From Candidatus Eisenbacteria bacterium (GTDB lineage: Bacteria > Eisenbacteria > RBG-16-71-46 > SZUA-252): a DNA stretch of 34,729 nucleotides. Below the pieces are notes generated by a model that ran no database searches, was not told where the DNA came from, and worked only from the letters and a program-made list of their open reading frames with translations. The translations under genes and the position numbers were made by a program. The stretch lies in assembly GCA_005893275.1 (NCBI GenBank), contig VBOW01000022.1, positions 54,950-89,678 of the forward strand. Reading direction: 5' to 3'. How positions within the stretch are numbered: position 1 is the stretch's first letter; each line of letters opens with the position of its first letter. Shown one piece after another: positions 8,814 through 15,959 of the stretch.

Positions 8814-11789
8814 TCAAATCAGGTCCCGGAGAAAGCGGCCCAGATTGCGCAGCAACCCGGTCGGCTCGGGGAAGTAGACGTCCAGTTCTTTCGCATTCAC
8901 GGGCCACGTCGCCGTTCCCATCAGAAACGCGAAATCGATCATCGCCGGAAGACAATCATCTCCCGAGACCGCGGTCAGGGCCTCGCCGTCGAGAAACATG
9001 CTCCGCCGGTCCTGATTGTGGGATCCGAGGGTGGAGATCACGATGGCGCCCCCGCGCCGCGTACAGGAAACCGAGTCCGGGATGAGCGAGCGGCCGATCG
9101 CGTCCGAGTCAACCGCAGCCCCCAACGACTGGTGTCTCCGTGCTTCGAGGTAACGGCTGAGAACTCCCGCCCACTCCTCCCGAGCCAGCAGCGAGAGGGC
9201 GGCCTCATTTGCGAAGAACTGGGCCTTCAGGTGCATGTGAGGCTTGTGCGGATTCGCGACCGATATTTCGTCCACAGGCGCCGTGTGCGTCTCTTGCATG
9301 CGGGAATACTCCTCGCGCAGGACTTGCACGACGGAGGGATGGATATGAAATCGATCGCGCAGAGGAGTGTCGCGGCATTCCTTCTCGAGCATGCGCTCCA
9401 CGAGCGCGCATACGTCGTTCACGTCGCGATCATTGGTGTAGAGGCCGACCCGCAGCGTCCCTCCCGCGGCACGAATCGCGTCGCCGAGCAGCTCGGAGGA
9501 GCGAAGGAGGACCCAAAGGGTCTGGTGCATGAGGCCCATCGTCGGTAATGCGCTGCTGGGCGCGTTCTCACGCGCCGGCGCGATGGGGAATGCGTGACAC
9601 CCGCGCAGCGCGGCGGAGACGAACATTCCGGCCCAGAAATCGCTAGTCCAAAGCGAGTCCGGCGCCAGCAGGACGGCGCCGCGCTGCATGAGGTTATAGA
9701 GCGCCGCCTTCAGCACCGTTGCCGTTTTCATTCGGAACCCCGTTCCGTTCATGACGGCCAGCACGTTCGCGGTCCACCCCGCGGAACGGAGGGAGTCGCA
9801 GGTCCTCGCGTAGGTCGCTGGAAAGGGTCCTTCTCGCAGGAAACCCGGCAGCTCATCGGGGTGGATGCCCTGGGTCACGAGAAGGCTCCGGGCGGCGGTC
9901 TTCAGACGAACCAGCTCCGTTCCACGCAGGACCAGGCTCCGGTCCTCCCATTGAGGTCCGACATAGTGTTCTCCCACGCCGAGCCCAGTGAAGATCGCCT
10001 CACCGGACGCCGGGTTCTCCTCGAAGACGTCTCGGAAGGCGAGCTTCGTGTGATCGCGCATCAGCATGTCGTCCATGAAGGTTGGGTCGTAAGGGTGGGT
10101 GATCGCGACCTGAACCCTGACCCGTCGCCTGAGGTATCGCTCGCCGCGGCTCCTCATCGCGCTCGACTGTTCGAGGGTCTCGCGGAGGCGCACGACCCCG
10201 GAACGCACCCGAGATTCCAGGTTGGCGTCGGAGAGGTGGGGTGCCTTGGTCGAACCTAGGTTCTCTAGAAAGGAGAGCACCTCTTGGGACCCGTTCGTGC
10301 GGTAGTAGTGCTCGTCGAGAAGGATGAGGAATTCCGGCAGATCCGAGCGCTCGCCGCGGTCCATGGCCCGGACCGCCCGGATGAAGGCTTCGATGTAGCC
10401 GTCCACCGCAAGCGCCCAGGCAATCCGGTCAGGCCCCTTCGCGTCGTTGCGCCCGCTGTAGTCGTGGACCCAGAGGACGTGGTGGCTTCGCGTCTCGAGG
10501 ATGGAACGTCGCAGCTCGCGGAAGAACTGCTCGTTCAGTACGTACCGGACCGTGTTGGCGGACGAAAAAGGCTGTCCCACGACCGCGCCGAGAACCGAAT
10601 CGAGCTCGGCCTGGGAATCGTACTCGTCAGGGCGGAGCCCGTAATTCAGGGGGAGCCAGACCAGGCGCCACGTCCGCCAGCGCCGGTGGGCGGATCGTGC
10701 CACCTCGTCGAGCTGCTCCAACACTTGACGAAATACCTCGCGAGCCGCGTCACGCTCCGTCGCGCCAAGCCGCGCTTCAGGCTGTGAGAGCGAGGCGCCA
10801 AATTCAGCGCAGGCCCCTTCGAGGAGTCCGGTCAGCTCGCCGGGTCGTTTGATACGGCCGAGGAGACGATTGTACGGAAGGATTACCTTGCGCAGGAGGA
10901 TGGCGCGAGCCCTCGCTGCAAGGGCCTCGCCGATGGCAGCGTCTCCACCCGCGGCGAGCGCGAACGCCTCCGCCAGGCAGGCGTGGTAGGAAGAGTCCTC
11001 CGCCGCGAAGGAGTGACCGGGCTGGACCACGTGCTCCCTCAAGGCTGCGGCCTCTCGCTCGAACGCCTCGCGCCCCTTTCGACTTGTAGCACCCCGCGGG
11101 GTCATGTTCGGAGTGAGCAGCCGGTCCATCCATTCCATCGAGTGACGGACGCGCGCCACATCGACCGCCGGCCAGAGGGCCGGCTCCGGTGGGACGGGAC
11201 GCGGGAGCCTCCCTCGCGCCATCGCCACGTGGGCGTTCCGCGGCCGGGTAGCTCTGTAGTCCGCCCATGGAAAGGGCATTTTCATTCCAGCCTCGAGGCT
11301 CCGCCTGGCGGGGATGTAATCGATCCGCACGCGATCGCCGCGCCCCAAGATGCCGCCTCGGCGCGGGGCGCCCTGGAGCGAGAGCTTGATGAACGGCTTG
11401 CTCGCGTGGAGGTCGTATTCGAACCCGCCGCGGAGAATGGGCAGCTTCAAGGAGGCGCCGAACGTGCCGCCCGACCCTTCCCCTCTCCTCATATAGGTCC
11501 CCTCGAACGCGACGTCGATGAGGCCAAACTGTGGGGCCGCCACCCGCCCTTCCATGTCGAGCAGAAAGCGGTAGGTTGGCCGCTCCGCCCGAAATCCATA
11601 GCCGGCAAGGGTGCCCCATTCAAAGCGGTAGTAAGGAGGCTGGCCGAGGGGGAAGGCTTTCAGTGTCGGCGGGAACGTGGGCGGATTCGTGGCCGAGGGA
11701 CTTGGTTCGGCCGCTCCGGATGCGGGGTACAATGTGAGCGTGGTAGCGAACACGAGGGAAACTGCGTGTGCTACGAACGCGGATTTCAT
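8814..11789 (-). CDS. Large exported phospholipase-D-superfamily protein
   Basis: 991 aa from the ATG at 11789, chosen because it opens a signal peptide (MKSAFVAHAVSLVFATTLTL..ASGA), has a GAAGGGGG ribosome-binding site and lies just behind a good sigma-70-type promoter. The open frame runs a further 148 codons upstream, but that part is antisense to the MBL gene and looks non-coding. HKD motif 1 is HTKLAFRD (about residue 580), followed by GLGVGEHY and a W.D..L.L.G segment. Motif 2 is HLKAQFF (about 851) with GSHNQDRRSMFLDGE (about 921). The second motif lacks the usual Asp, so the two halves are asymmetric. PLD enzymes cut or transfer phosphodiester head groups through a His intermediate. 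The N-terminal 550 residues include a beta-rich stretch (about 45-200) and a helical region not recognised. Probably periplasmic or outer-membrane associated. Confidence 0.75.
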   Translation of the reverse strand: MKSAFVAHAVSLVFATTLTLYPASGAAEPSPSATNPPTFPPTLKAFPLGQPPYYRFEWGTLAGYGFRAERPTYRFLLDMEGRVAAPQFGLIDVAFEGTYMRRGEGSGGTFGASLKLPILRGGFEYDLHASKPFIKLSLQGAPRRGGILGRGDRVRIDYIPARRSLEAGMKMPFPWADYRATRPRNAHVAMARGRLPRPVPPEPALWPAVDVARVRHSMEWMDRLLTPNMTPRGATSRKGREAFEREAAALREHVVQPGHSFAAEDSSYHACLAEAFALAAGGDAAIGEALAARARAILLRKVILPYNRLLGRIKRPGELTGLLEGACAEFGASLSQPEARLGATERDAAREVFRQVLEQLDEVARSAHRRWRTWRLVWLPLNYGLRPDEYDSQAELDSVLGAVVGQPFSSANTVRYVLNEQFFRELRRSILETRSHHVLWVHDYSGRNDAKGPDRIAWALAVDGYIEAFIRAVRAMDRGERSDLPEFLILLDEHYYRTNGSQEVLSFLENLGSTKAPHLSDANLESRVRSGVVRLRETLEQSSAMRSRGERYLRRRVRVQVAITHPYDPTFMDDMLMRDHTKLAFRDVFEENPASGEAIFTGLGVGEHYVGPQWEDRSLVLRGTELVRLKTAARSLLVTQGIHPDELPGFLREGPFPATYARTCDSLRSAGWTANVLAVMNGTGFRMKTATVLKAALYNLMQRGAVLLAPDSLWTSDFWAGMFVSAALRGCHAFPIAPARENAPSSALPTMGLMHQTLWVLLRSSELLGDAIRAAGGTLRVGLYTNDRDVNDVCALVERMLEKECRDTPLRDRFHIHPSVVQVLREEYSRMQETHTAPVDEISVANPHKPHMHLKAQFFANEAALSLLAREEWAGVLSRYLEARRHQSLGAAVDSDAIGRSLIPDSVSCTRRGGAIVISTLGSHNQDRRSMFLDGEALTAVSGDDCLPAMIDFAFLMGTATWPVNAKELDVYFPEPTGLLRNLGRFLRDLI

Positions 11790-11814
11790 GGCCCCCTTCG
11801 CATCCGGCCGCCCG

Positions 11815-11843
11815 ATTAAACGCCCCCGCGTGGTGCGTGTCAA
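11815..11843 (-). promoter_or_regulatory. Sigma-70-type promoter of the PLD-like gene
   Basis: On the minus strand TTGACA (11843-11838) is followed by a 17-bp spacer and TTTAAT (11820-11815). Transcription would start near 11808, about 20 nt before the ATG at 11789, leaving just room for the GAAGGGGG ribosome-binding site. This is the best promoter match found in the window. Confidence 0.7.
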
Positions 11844-11936
11844 CGGGGCTTCTGGACCTGTTTTCGGCCGCGGGCGGGCTCGGCCGCGGCCCAGGAACGA
11901 GGAGAATAGACCGCCGTTCGGGGTACTCCCGCTTGA

Positions 11937-12815
11937 ATGGCGTACCGAGTCCTCATGGCACTCGTTGCGGTGATGCTGAGCGAGAGCTGTGCGCCGGCGA
12001 TCCACGTTCGACCGCGAATCGATCCCGTGCTTTACCCGGAGCCTCGACAGAACGCGATCACCTTCTGGGGTCATGCCTGCGCCTACATCGACGTGGGCGG
12101 GGTAGGAATCGTGACCGATCCCGTTTTCGCAGGTTCGTATGGACTCGTTCATCGACGTCAAATTCCAGCACCGCCGTCCGAGGCGTATGATCGGGCGCAG
12201 GTTGTGCTCCTCTCGCACGCCCACCACGACCACCTGGACTTCGGCACCCTGGCACGGTTTTCGCCGCGAACGGCGGTCCTATGTCCGGCACCGGCGGCAA
12301 GATATCTCAAGGAGCGGGGCATTCGCGCGCGGGTGATGAGGCCAGGGAGCGAATATCGCTTCGCCGGCGGCACGATCACAGCGGTCGCCGCCCACCATCC
12401 GGGGGGCCGCCTGTCCATGAAGGCGCGCTCGGATGGGCGGGCCTTGGGATACGTGATCCGAACCGATAGCGTGAGGATCTTCTACAGCGGGGACACGGAG
12501 TACTTCCCCGAGCTTGCCGCGATCGGACTCAAGTACGCTCCGGACATCGTCCTCCTCAACGTGAACCGTCACCTCCACTCGAAGGACGCGCTCCATGCGG
12601 TAAAAGACCTGCGGGCGCCGCTCGTTGTCCCGATGCACTTCGGTGCGTACAGCGGCTCCAACGCGCGGCTGGGGCGCAAGTGGCGCGCCGAGCTGGTGCG
12701 CGCTCTCGGCCCCATCGTGGCGCCGCTCGAGGTAGGCGCGGCCTTGCCCATTCCCCATTTGAAACCGGAGAATACGGCCGTGCAAGGAGACACCGCGTCG
12801 TGTTTCGCGCGTTAG
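11937..12815 (+). CDS. Exported MBL-fold metallo-hydrolase (UlaG/NAPE-PLD-like)
   Basis: 292 aa. The metal-binding signature HAHHDH is at residues 94-99, followed by further conserved metal-site segments HHPGG, SGDTEYFP and PMHFGAYS. This pattern fits the Lactamase_B_2 branch that includes UlaG lactonases and NAPE-hydrolysing phospholipase D. A hydrophobic N-terminus ending in a Cys (VAVMLSESCAP) suggests an exported lipoprotein, although the lipobox is imperfect. ATG at 11937 is used; an in-frame ATG at 11955 also keeps the signal segment, and neither has a clear ribosome-binding site. The gene is divergent from the PLD-like gene (147-bp gap) and overlaps the phosphatase gene downstream by 16 bp. 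Substrate unknown; a phosphodiester or lactone is possible. Confidence 0.85.
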   Translation: MAYRVLMALVAVMLSESCAPAIHVRPRIDPVLYPEPRQNAITFWGHACAYIDVGGVGIVTDPVFAGSYGLVHRRQIPAPPSEAYDRAQVVLLSHAHHDHLDFGTLARFSPRTAVLCPAPAARYLKERGIRARVMRPGSEYRFAGGTITAVAAHHPGGRLSMKARSDGRALGYVIRTDSVRIFYSGDTEYFPELAAIGLKYAPDIVLLNVNRHLHSKDALHAVKDLRAPLVVPMHFGAYSGSNARLGRKWRAELVRALGPIVAPLEVGAALPIPHLKPENTAVQGDTASCFAR

Positions 12816-13429
12816 CGCGCTCGATTCAGATTTCCACACGCGCCGGGCTGGGGCTCACCGGTGTCCTAGCTGTCGGGACCGTTCTCGCGGTGGCCTCCCC
12901 GGGTGTTGCCGGGTCACGTGTGCTGGACCGGCTCGCCACAAGCACGGGGAAACACTTCGCCGTGCCCGTGCCGGGGGTGCGAGGGATTCCCAATCTCGCT
13001 GAAATCGAATCGGGTTTGGCGCGCGGCGGCCAGCCGGCGGACGATGGGATCGAATACCTCCGAAGTCGGGGCTTTCGGACCGTGATCGGTTTTCGAACGA
13101 ACGCCACGGAGAGGCTGAAGCTTCAGCGCGCGGGGCTCACCTATGTGGAGATTCCGCTGCGCGCCGATCTCTTTGGTTCAAGGGCGCCCACGCAAGACCA
13201 AATACGTCTGTTCTTATCCACCGTTGGGGATTCGGCGCGGCGTCCCGTCTTCTTCCACTGCAGACGCGGAGTGGATCGAACGGGCGCCATGGCGGCGATC
13301 TACCGGATTGAGGCGTGCGGGTGGACCCGGGAGGAGGCGATCGAGGAAATGAAGGCCTTCGGTTTCAACGGGTACTACAAGAGTCTTCTGCGATTTGTGC
13401 AACGTTACGCTCGGAGAGGTGCCCCGTGA
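12800..13429 (+). CDS. Exported dual-specificity/tyrosine-type phosphatase
   Basis: 209 aa from GTG at 12800. This start is chosen because AAGGAGA (12784-12790) lies 9 nt upstream and because it leaves a short basic N-terminus before a hydrophobic signal or anchor (LGLTGVLAVGTVLAVASPGVA). The catalytic loop HCRRGVDRTG gives the CX5R signature Cys154-Arg160. The fold fits the DSP family, with 'GLARGGQP' near the N-terminus typical of the compact bacterial group. Such enzymes act on phosphoproteins, phosphoinositides or phosphatidylglycerophosphate, and the sequence does not decide which. The start lies inside the last 16 bases of the MBL gene, so translation is probably coupled. Location is likely periplasmic. 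Confidence 0.85.
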   Translation: MFRALARSIQISTRAGLGLTGVLAVGTVLAVASPGVAGSRVLDRLATSTGKHFAVPVPGVRGIPNLAEIESGLARGGQPADDGIEYLRSRGFRTVIGFRTNATERLKLQRAGLTYVEIPLRADLFGSRAPTQDQIRLFLSTVGDSARRPVFFHCRRGVDRTGAMAAIYRIEACGWTREEAIEEMKAFGFNGYYKSLLRFVQRYARRGAP

Positions 13430-13467
13430 GGGTGATCCCAGAGACCCTTCCGCACGCGAGCCGCCCA

Positions 13468-13496
13468 TTGTGCCGGAACTACGGAGGGCATAGATT
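13468..13496 (+). promoter_or_regulatory. Possible promoter of the cupin-cytochrome pair
   Basis: TTGTGC (13468-13473), 17-bp spacer, TAGATT (13491-13496), followed 55 nt later by the cupin start. Each hexamer matches the sigma-70 consensus at 4 of 6 positions, so this is only a candidate. Confidence 0.35.
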
Positions 13497-13551
13497 CAGG
13501 GGCCGCGCGGTGCGGGAATCGGGCATTGCAGCCATGGAAAAGGAGGAGGTT

Positions 13552-14100
13552 GTGAAATCTGTCTTGTCGGCACTGGTTTTCGGTCTTGCTCTCGCGATTC
13601 CCGCCGCGGCTCAGGATTCTACCTCGGCTCCGCCCCCGGCGACGACGCCACCGCCCGCGGAGGCGACGACACCATCCTCGGCGGCGCCGGCGTCCGCCCA
13701 CGTCATGATCAACCCCATGGAACTGAAGTGGGGCGACCCGCCCGCGGTGCTAGGGAAGGGGGCCAAGTTGGCCGTCCTGTCCGGGGATCCGGGGGCGGCC
13801 GGTCCGTACACCATTCGGCTCAAATTGCCGGCGGGTTACAAGATTTCTCCGCACTGGCATCCCACGGACGAGAACGTGACCGTGATCGCAGGGACGTTCT
13901 CGCTGGGACAAGGCGAAAAGTTCGACCGGGCATCCATGAAAACGCTGACAGCGGGAGGCTACGCTCTTCTGCCCGCGGAGATGCGGCACTTCGCATGGAC
14001 CAAGGGGGGAGCCACCATTCAGGTTCACGGGATGGGCCCGTTCGTCCTCAACTATGTGAATCCAGCCGACGACCCAAGCCAGTCGGCGGGCACGAAGTAG
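13552..14100 (+). CDS. Exported single-domain cupin protein
   Basis: 182 aa from GTG at 13552. AAGGAGGAGG lies directly upstream, and the start gives a clean signal peptide (MKSVLSALVFGLALAIPAAAQ). A longer frame from ATG 13534 would use the ribosome-binding site itself as coding sequence. After a Pro/Ala/Thr-rich linker (about 22-50) comes a cupin barrel with metal ligands His101, His103 (PHWHP), Glu107 and His146 (MRHFAW). The family covers small periplasmic cupins in which metal binding is expected but the reaction is usually unknown. The cytochrome gene follows after 43 bp, so the two may share a transcript. Confidence 0.82.
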   Translation: MKSVLSALVFGLALAIPAAAQDSTSAPPPATTPPPAEATTPSSAAPASAHVMINPMELKWGDPPAVLGKGAKLAVLSGDPGAAGPYTIRLKLPAGYKISPHWHPTDENVTVIAGTFSLGQGEKFDRASMKTLTAGGYALLPAEMRHFAWTKGGATIQVHGMGPFVLNYVNPADDPSQSAGTK

Positions 14101-14143
14101 CGGGCCGGGCAATCGTTCGCGAACTCTGAGGGGGGGAGCTCCA

Positions 14144-14923
14144 ATGATCTTGCGCCGGCGTGTCCGAGGCATTTTCGCCATACTCGCCACACTCGCCGTG
14201 GCCGCGACTGCTTCGGCCCCAGTGGCACAATCCCAGCCGAGATTCGAATGGCCGGAGAAGGCCAGGAATCTCAAAGTTCTCCCCAAGAACACACCCAAGG
14301 AAAAGCTCAGCGCCACGATGATCGGGTTCACCAGGGCGCTCGGCGTCCGGTGCCCCTTTTGCCACGTCGGACAGGAGGGGCAGCCCCTGACCACCTACGA
14401 TTTCGTGTCCGATCAGAAGCCTACGAAGAATATCGCCCGGCGGATGATGAAGATGGTGAGCACTATCAACCACGATCTAAGCAAGATGAAGTTCCCGGAA
14501 CCGAAGCGCATCAACGCGGAGTGCGCCACATGTCACCGGGGACGGCCACGGCCCATGACGCTGGCGGAAGAGCTCACGTTGGTCTATGAGACGGCCGGGA
14601 TCGACAGCACGGTCGCGCGGTACAACACTCTCCGCGAGCGTTTCTACGGCAGCGGTTCCTACGACTTCAGCGAGAGAAGCCTCAACGAGGTCGGCGGCAC
14701 GCTCCTCGCCCAAGGGCACCCCGATGACGCCATCCGTATCTTGAGTCTCAACGCCGAGCAGAATCCGAAGTCCTCATTCGCCTACTCGAGTCTGGCGAAC
14801 GCCTGCGCGGCCGCGGGGAAGAAAGACCTTGCCGTCCAGAATTATGAAAAGGCGCTCGAGCTCGACCCGAGAAACCGGGAAGCGGAGCAGAAGCTGAAGG
14901 AGCTTCGGGGGGAACCCAAGTAG
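14144..14923 (+). CDS. Dihaem c-type cytochrome (reaction-centre cytochrome-like) with TPRs
   Basis: 259 aa. A basic N-terminus and hydrophobic segment form a signal peptide. Two haem-binding sites follow: CPFCH (Cys70, Cys73, His74) within LGVRCPFCHVG, typical of the photosynthetic reaction-centre cytochrome family, and CATCH (Cys127, Cys130, His131). A Met 11 residues before the first site (M59) is a candidate axial ligand. The C-terminal 110 residues contain about two TPR units (GHPDDAIRILSLNAEQNP, LAVQNYEKALELDP). In non-phototrophs such proteins are periplasmic electron carriers. No reaction-centre genes are in the window, so a role in photosynthesis is not implied. A GGGGGGAG ribosome-binding site precedes the ATG. 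Confidence 0.85.
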   Translation: MILRRRVRGIFAILATLAVAATASAPVAQSQPRFEWPEKARNLKVLPKNTPKEKLSATMIGFTRALGVRCPFCHVGQEGQPLTTYDFVSDQKPTKNIARRMMKMVSTINHDLSKMKFPEPKRINAECATCHRGRPRPMTLAEELTLVYETAGIDSTVARYNTLRERFYGSGSYDFSERSLNEVGGTLLAQGHPDDAIRILSLNAEQNPKSSFAYSSLANACAAAGKKDLAVQNYEKALELDPRNREAEQKLKELRGEPK

Positions 14924-14942
14924 GCGGTCACCCTGGACGTGG

Positions 14943-14966
14943 CCCCGCCCAGCTCATCGGGCGGGG
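14943..14966 (+). terminator. Terminator-like hairpin after the cytochrome gene
   Basis: CCCCGCCC (14943-14950) and GGGCGGGG (14959-14966) form a perfect 8-bp stem with an 8-nt loop, 20 bases after the stop codon. No U-tract follows on the plus strand. Confidence 0.5.
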
Positions 14967-14980
14967 AGCGTGAAAGGAGA

Positions 14981-15008
14981 CGGGGCGGCACCCTTCGGCG
15001 CCGCCCCG
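14981..15008 (-). terminator. Intrinsic terminator of the cold-shock gene
   Basis: Read on the minus strand, CGGGGCGGC and GCCGCCCCG form a 9-bp GC-rich stem with a 10-nt loop, followed by the pyrimidine-rich TCTCCTTTC, 33 bases after the csp stop. It may also stop plus-strand transcripts. Confidence 0.65.
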
Positions 15009-15040
15009 CAGCTTTGTTCGGTGATGTTGGTTCGAGCCGG

Positions 15041-15241
15041 CTACGCCTTGCGGACGTTGGCCGCCTGGAGCCCCTTGGGTCCTTGGACGATTTCGAACTC
15101 CAAGCGCTCGCCTTCGGCCAGCGTCTTGAAGCCTTCGCCGGAAATGGACGAGTAGTGCACGAACACGTCCTCGCCGCCTTCCTGCTGGATGAATCCGAAA
15201 CCCTTCGACTCGTTGAACCACTTCACGGTTCCTACTGCCAC
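15041..15241 (-). CDS. Cold-shock-domain protein (CspA family)
   Basis: 66 aa, the normal family length, from GTG at 15241 with AAGGAGT seven or so bases upstream. An in-frame GTG at 15259 would add six residues absent from the family and place the ribosome-binding site inside the gene. RNP1 (KGFGFI) and RNP2 (DVFVHYSSI) are intact, and [11 protein letters not shown] is typical. The product is a small cytoplasmic OB-fold protein that binds single-stranded RNA or DNA and loosens RNA structure. It lies alone between two terminators and has a long upstream leader region with its own intrinsic terminator, which suggests control at the transcript level. Confidence 0.95.
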   Translation of the reverse strand: MAVGTVKWFNESKGFGFIQQEGGEDVFVHYSSISGEGFKTLAEGERLEFEIVQGPKGLQAANVRKA

Positions 15242-15348
15242 TCTGTACTCCTTACGCACTGGGGCGCTGGGCCCCTACTCGCCGTCCTCTCGGATCGGCC
15301 AACCCGGCCACTATGGTCGGGCCCCCGGATGAGCTTCCACCCGGACAC

Positions 15349-15379
15349 AAAAAAAGCCGCAGGTGATTTCTCCTGCGGC
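15349..15379 (-). terminator. Strong intrinsic terminator upstream of the cold-shock gene
   Basis: On the minus strand GCCGCAGG/CCTGCGGC form a perfect 8-bp stem (15379-15372 with 15363-15356) around an 8-nt loop, followed at once by seven T. This is the clearest intrinsic terminator in the window. It points towards csp and ends 108 bases before the csp start. The gene on its other side is on the plus strand, so it must end a short transcript starting within about 150 bases. Confidence 0.85.
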
Positions 15380-15450
15380 AATGTCATCGCGTCTCGGCGC
15401 TACGTACGACCGTCAGGCAACTGCTCGCCGATAGTGTCGGCCAACCCGCC
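15349..15450 (-). ncRNA. Candidate short leader RNA or small RNA before csp
   Basis: The stretch ends in the strong terminator at 15349-15379 and contains a second perfect hairpin, GCCGA-CACTA-TCGGC (15441-15427). Its 5' end is a guess: a weak -10-like TTTACA lies at 15461-15456. It may be a free-standing RNA of about 100 nt or the prematurely ended 5' leader of csp. No known RNA family was recognised. Confidence 0.35.
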
Positions 15451-15456
15451 GCTCAT
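15400..15456 (-). CDS. Possible 18-residue leader peptide
   Basis: ATG at 15456 opens an 18-codon frame (MSGGLADTIGEQLPDGRT) ending with TAG at 15402-15400, 21 bases before the terminator stem. There is no convincing ribosome-binding site and no run of one amino acid, so evidence for translation is weak. Confidence 0.15.
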   Translation of the reverse strand: MSGGLADTIGEQLPDGRT

Positions 15457-15524
15457 GTAAAGAACTCTTTTTGGGGATTTCGTCACCGGCCGATCCGCCC
15501 CGTTTGGGGCATCATGGAGTCGAT

Positions 15525-15839
15525 ATGAGCCCGCGCACCCAACCATCCCCGGCCAGGGTCTGGGCCGCGCGCCTCGTCGCGGTCGCGGCGGACGCGGTCC
15601 AGATCTTCGCCGTGCCGGCGTTCCTCGGCGGTGCCGCCTCGCCCCTCAACGACGCGCTCGATATCGGCGTCGGGATCGTGATGATCGCGCTGCTCGGCTG
15701 GCACATCGCCTTCCTGCCCACGCTCGTTGCCGAGCTCGTCCCCGTGCTCGACATTTTTCCCACGTGGACGGCGGCAGTGCTCTTTGTGACCCGGGGCAGC
15801 AGGTGGCGGCAGCCTGGCGGGCGCGTTGGAGGCGCTTGA
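15525..15839 (+). CDS. Small integral membrane protein, function unknown
   Basis: 104 aa from ATG at 15525, preceded by GGAG at six bases; the frame is open further upstream but without a ribosome-binding site. After a short basic N-terminus there are about three hydrophobic segments (roughly 14-32, 42-60 and 62-88), with the charged C-terminus GSRWRQPGGRVGG. The family was not recognised beyond a conserved-hypothetical type. It stands alone, followed by 120 bases with no clear feature before the next gene. Confidence 0.65.
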   Translation: MSPRTQPSPARVWAARLVAVAADAVQIFAVPAFLGGAASPLNDALDIGVGIVMIALLGWHIAFLPTLVAELVPVLDIFPTWTAAVLFVTRGSRWRQPGGRVGGA

Positions 15840-15959
15840 AGAACTCCTAAAGTATATGCCTGGCGGCCCTGGCGGCTCCCCGGATTGGTGCTATCCTTAC
15901 TTCACGCAGGGATCTTGTTCGGACGAAGGGCACGGACAGCGACTCCAGTCGAGCTCACT

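Noticed and set aside
11865-11891. Repeated CGGCCGCGG (11865-11873, 11881-11889) and palindrome GGCCGCGGCC as an operator
   Set aside because: Such GC-only words are frequent by chance at this base composition, and there is no added evidence for a binding site.
11790-12233. 148-codon upstream extension of the PLD-like gene
   Set aside because: It is antisense to the start of the MBL gene, includes the promoter of the PLD-like gene itself, and encodes Arg/His-rich sequence unlike a protein domain. The signal peptide at 11789 marks the real start.
12680-12799. 40-codon extension of the phosphatase into the MBL gene
   Set aside because: It is Arg-rich out-of-frame MBL sequence; a ribosome-binding site directly before GTG 12800 defines the start.
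13315-13551. N-terminal extension of the cupin gene, including ATG 13534
   Set aside because: The strong ribosome-binding site at 13540-13549 would lie inside the coding region, and the signal peptide begins only at 13552.
14144-14923. Photosynthetic reaction-centre gene cluster
   Set aside because: The cytochrome family is shared with non-phototrophs, and no reaction-centre, bacteriochlorophyll or carotenoid genes are in the window.
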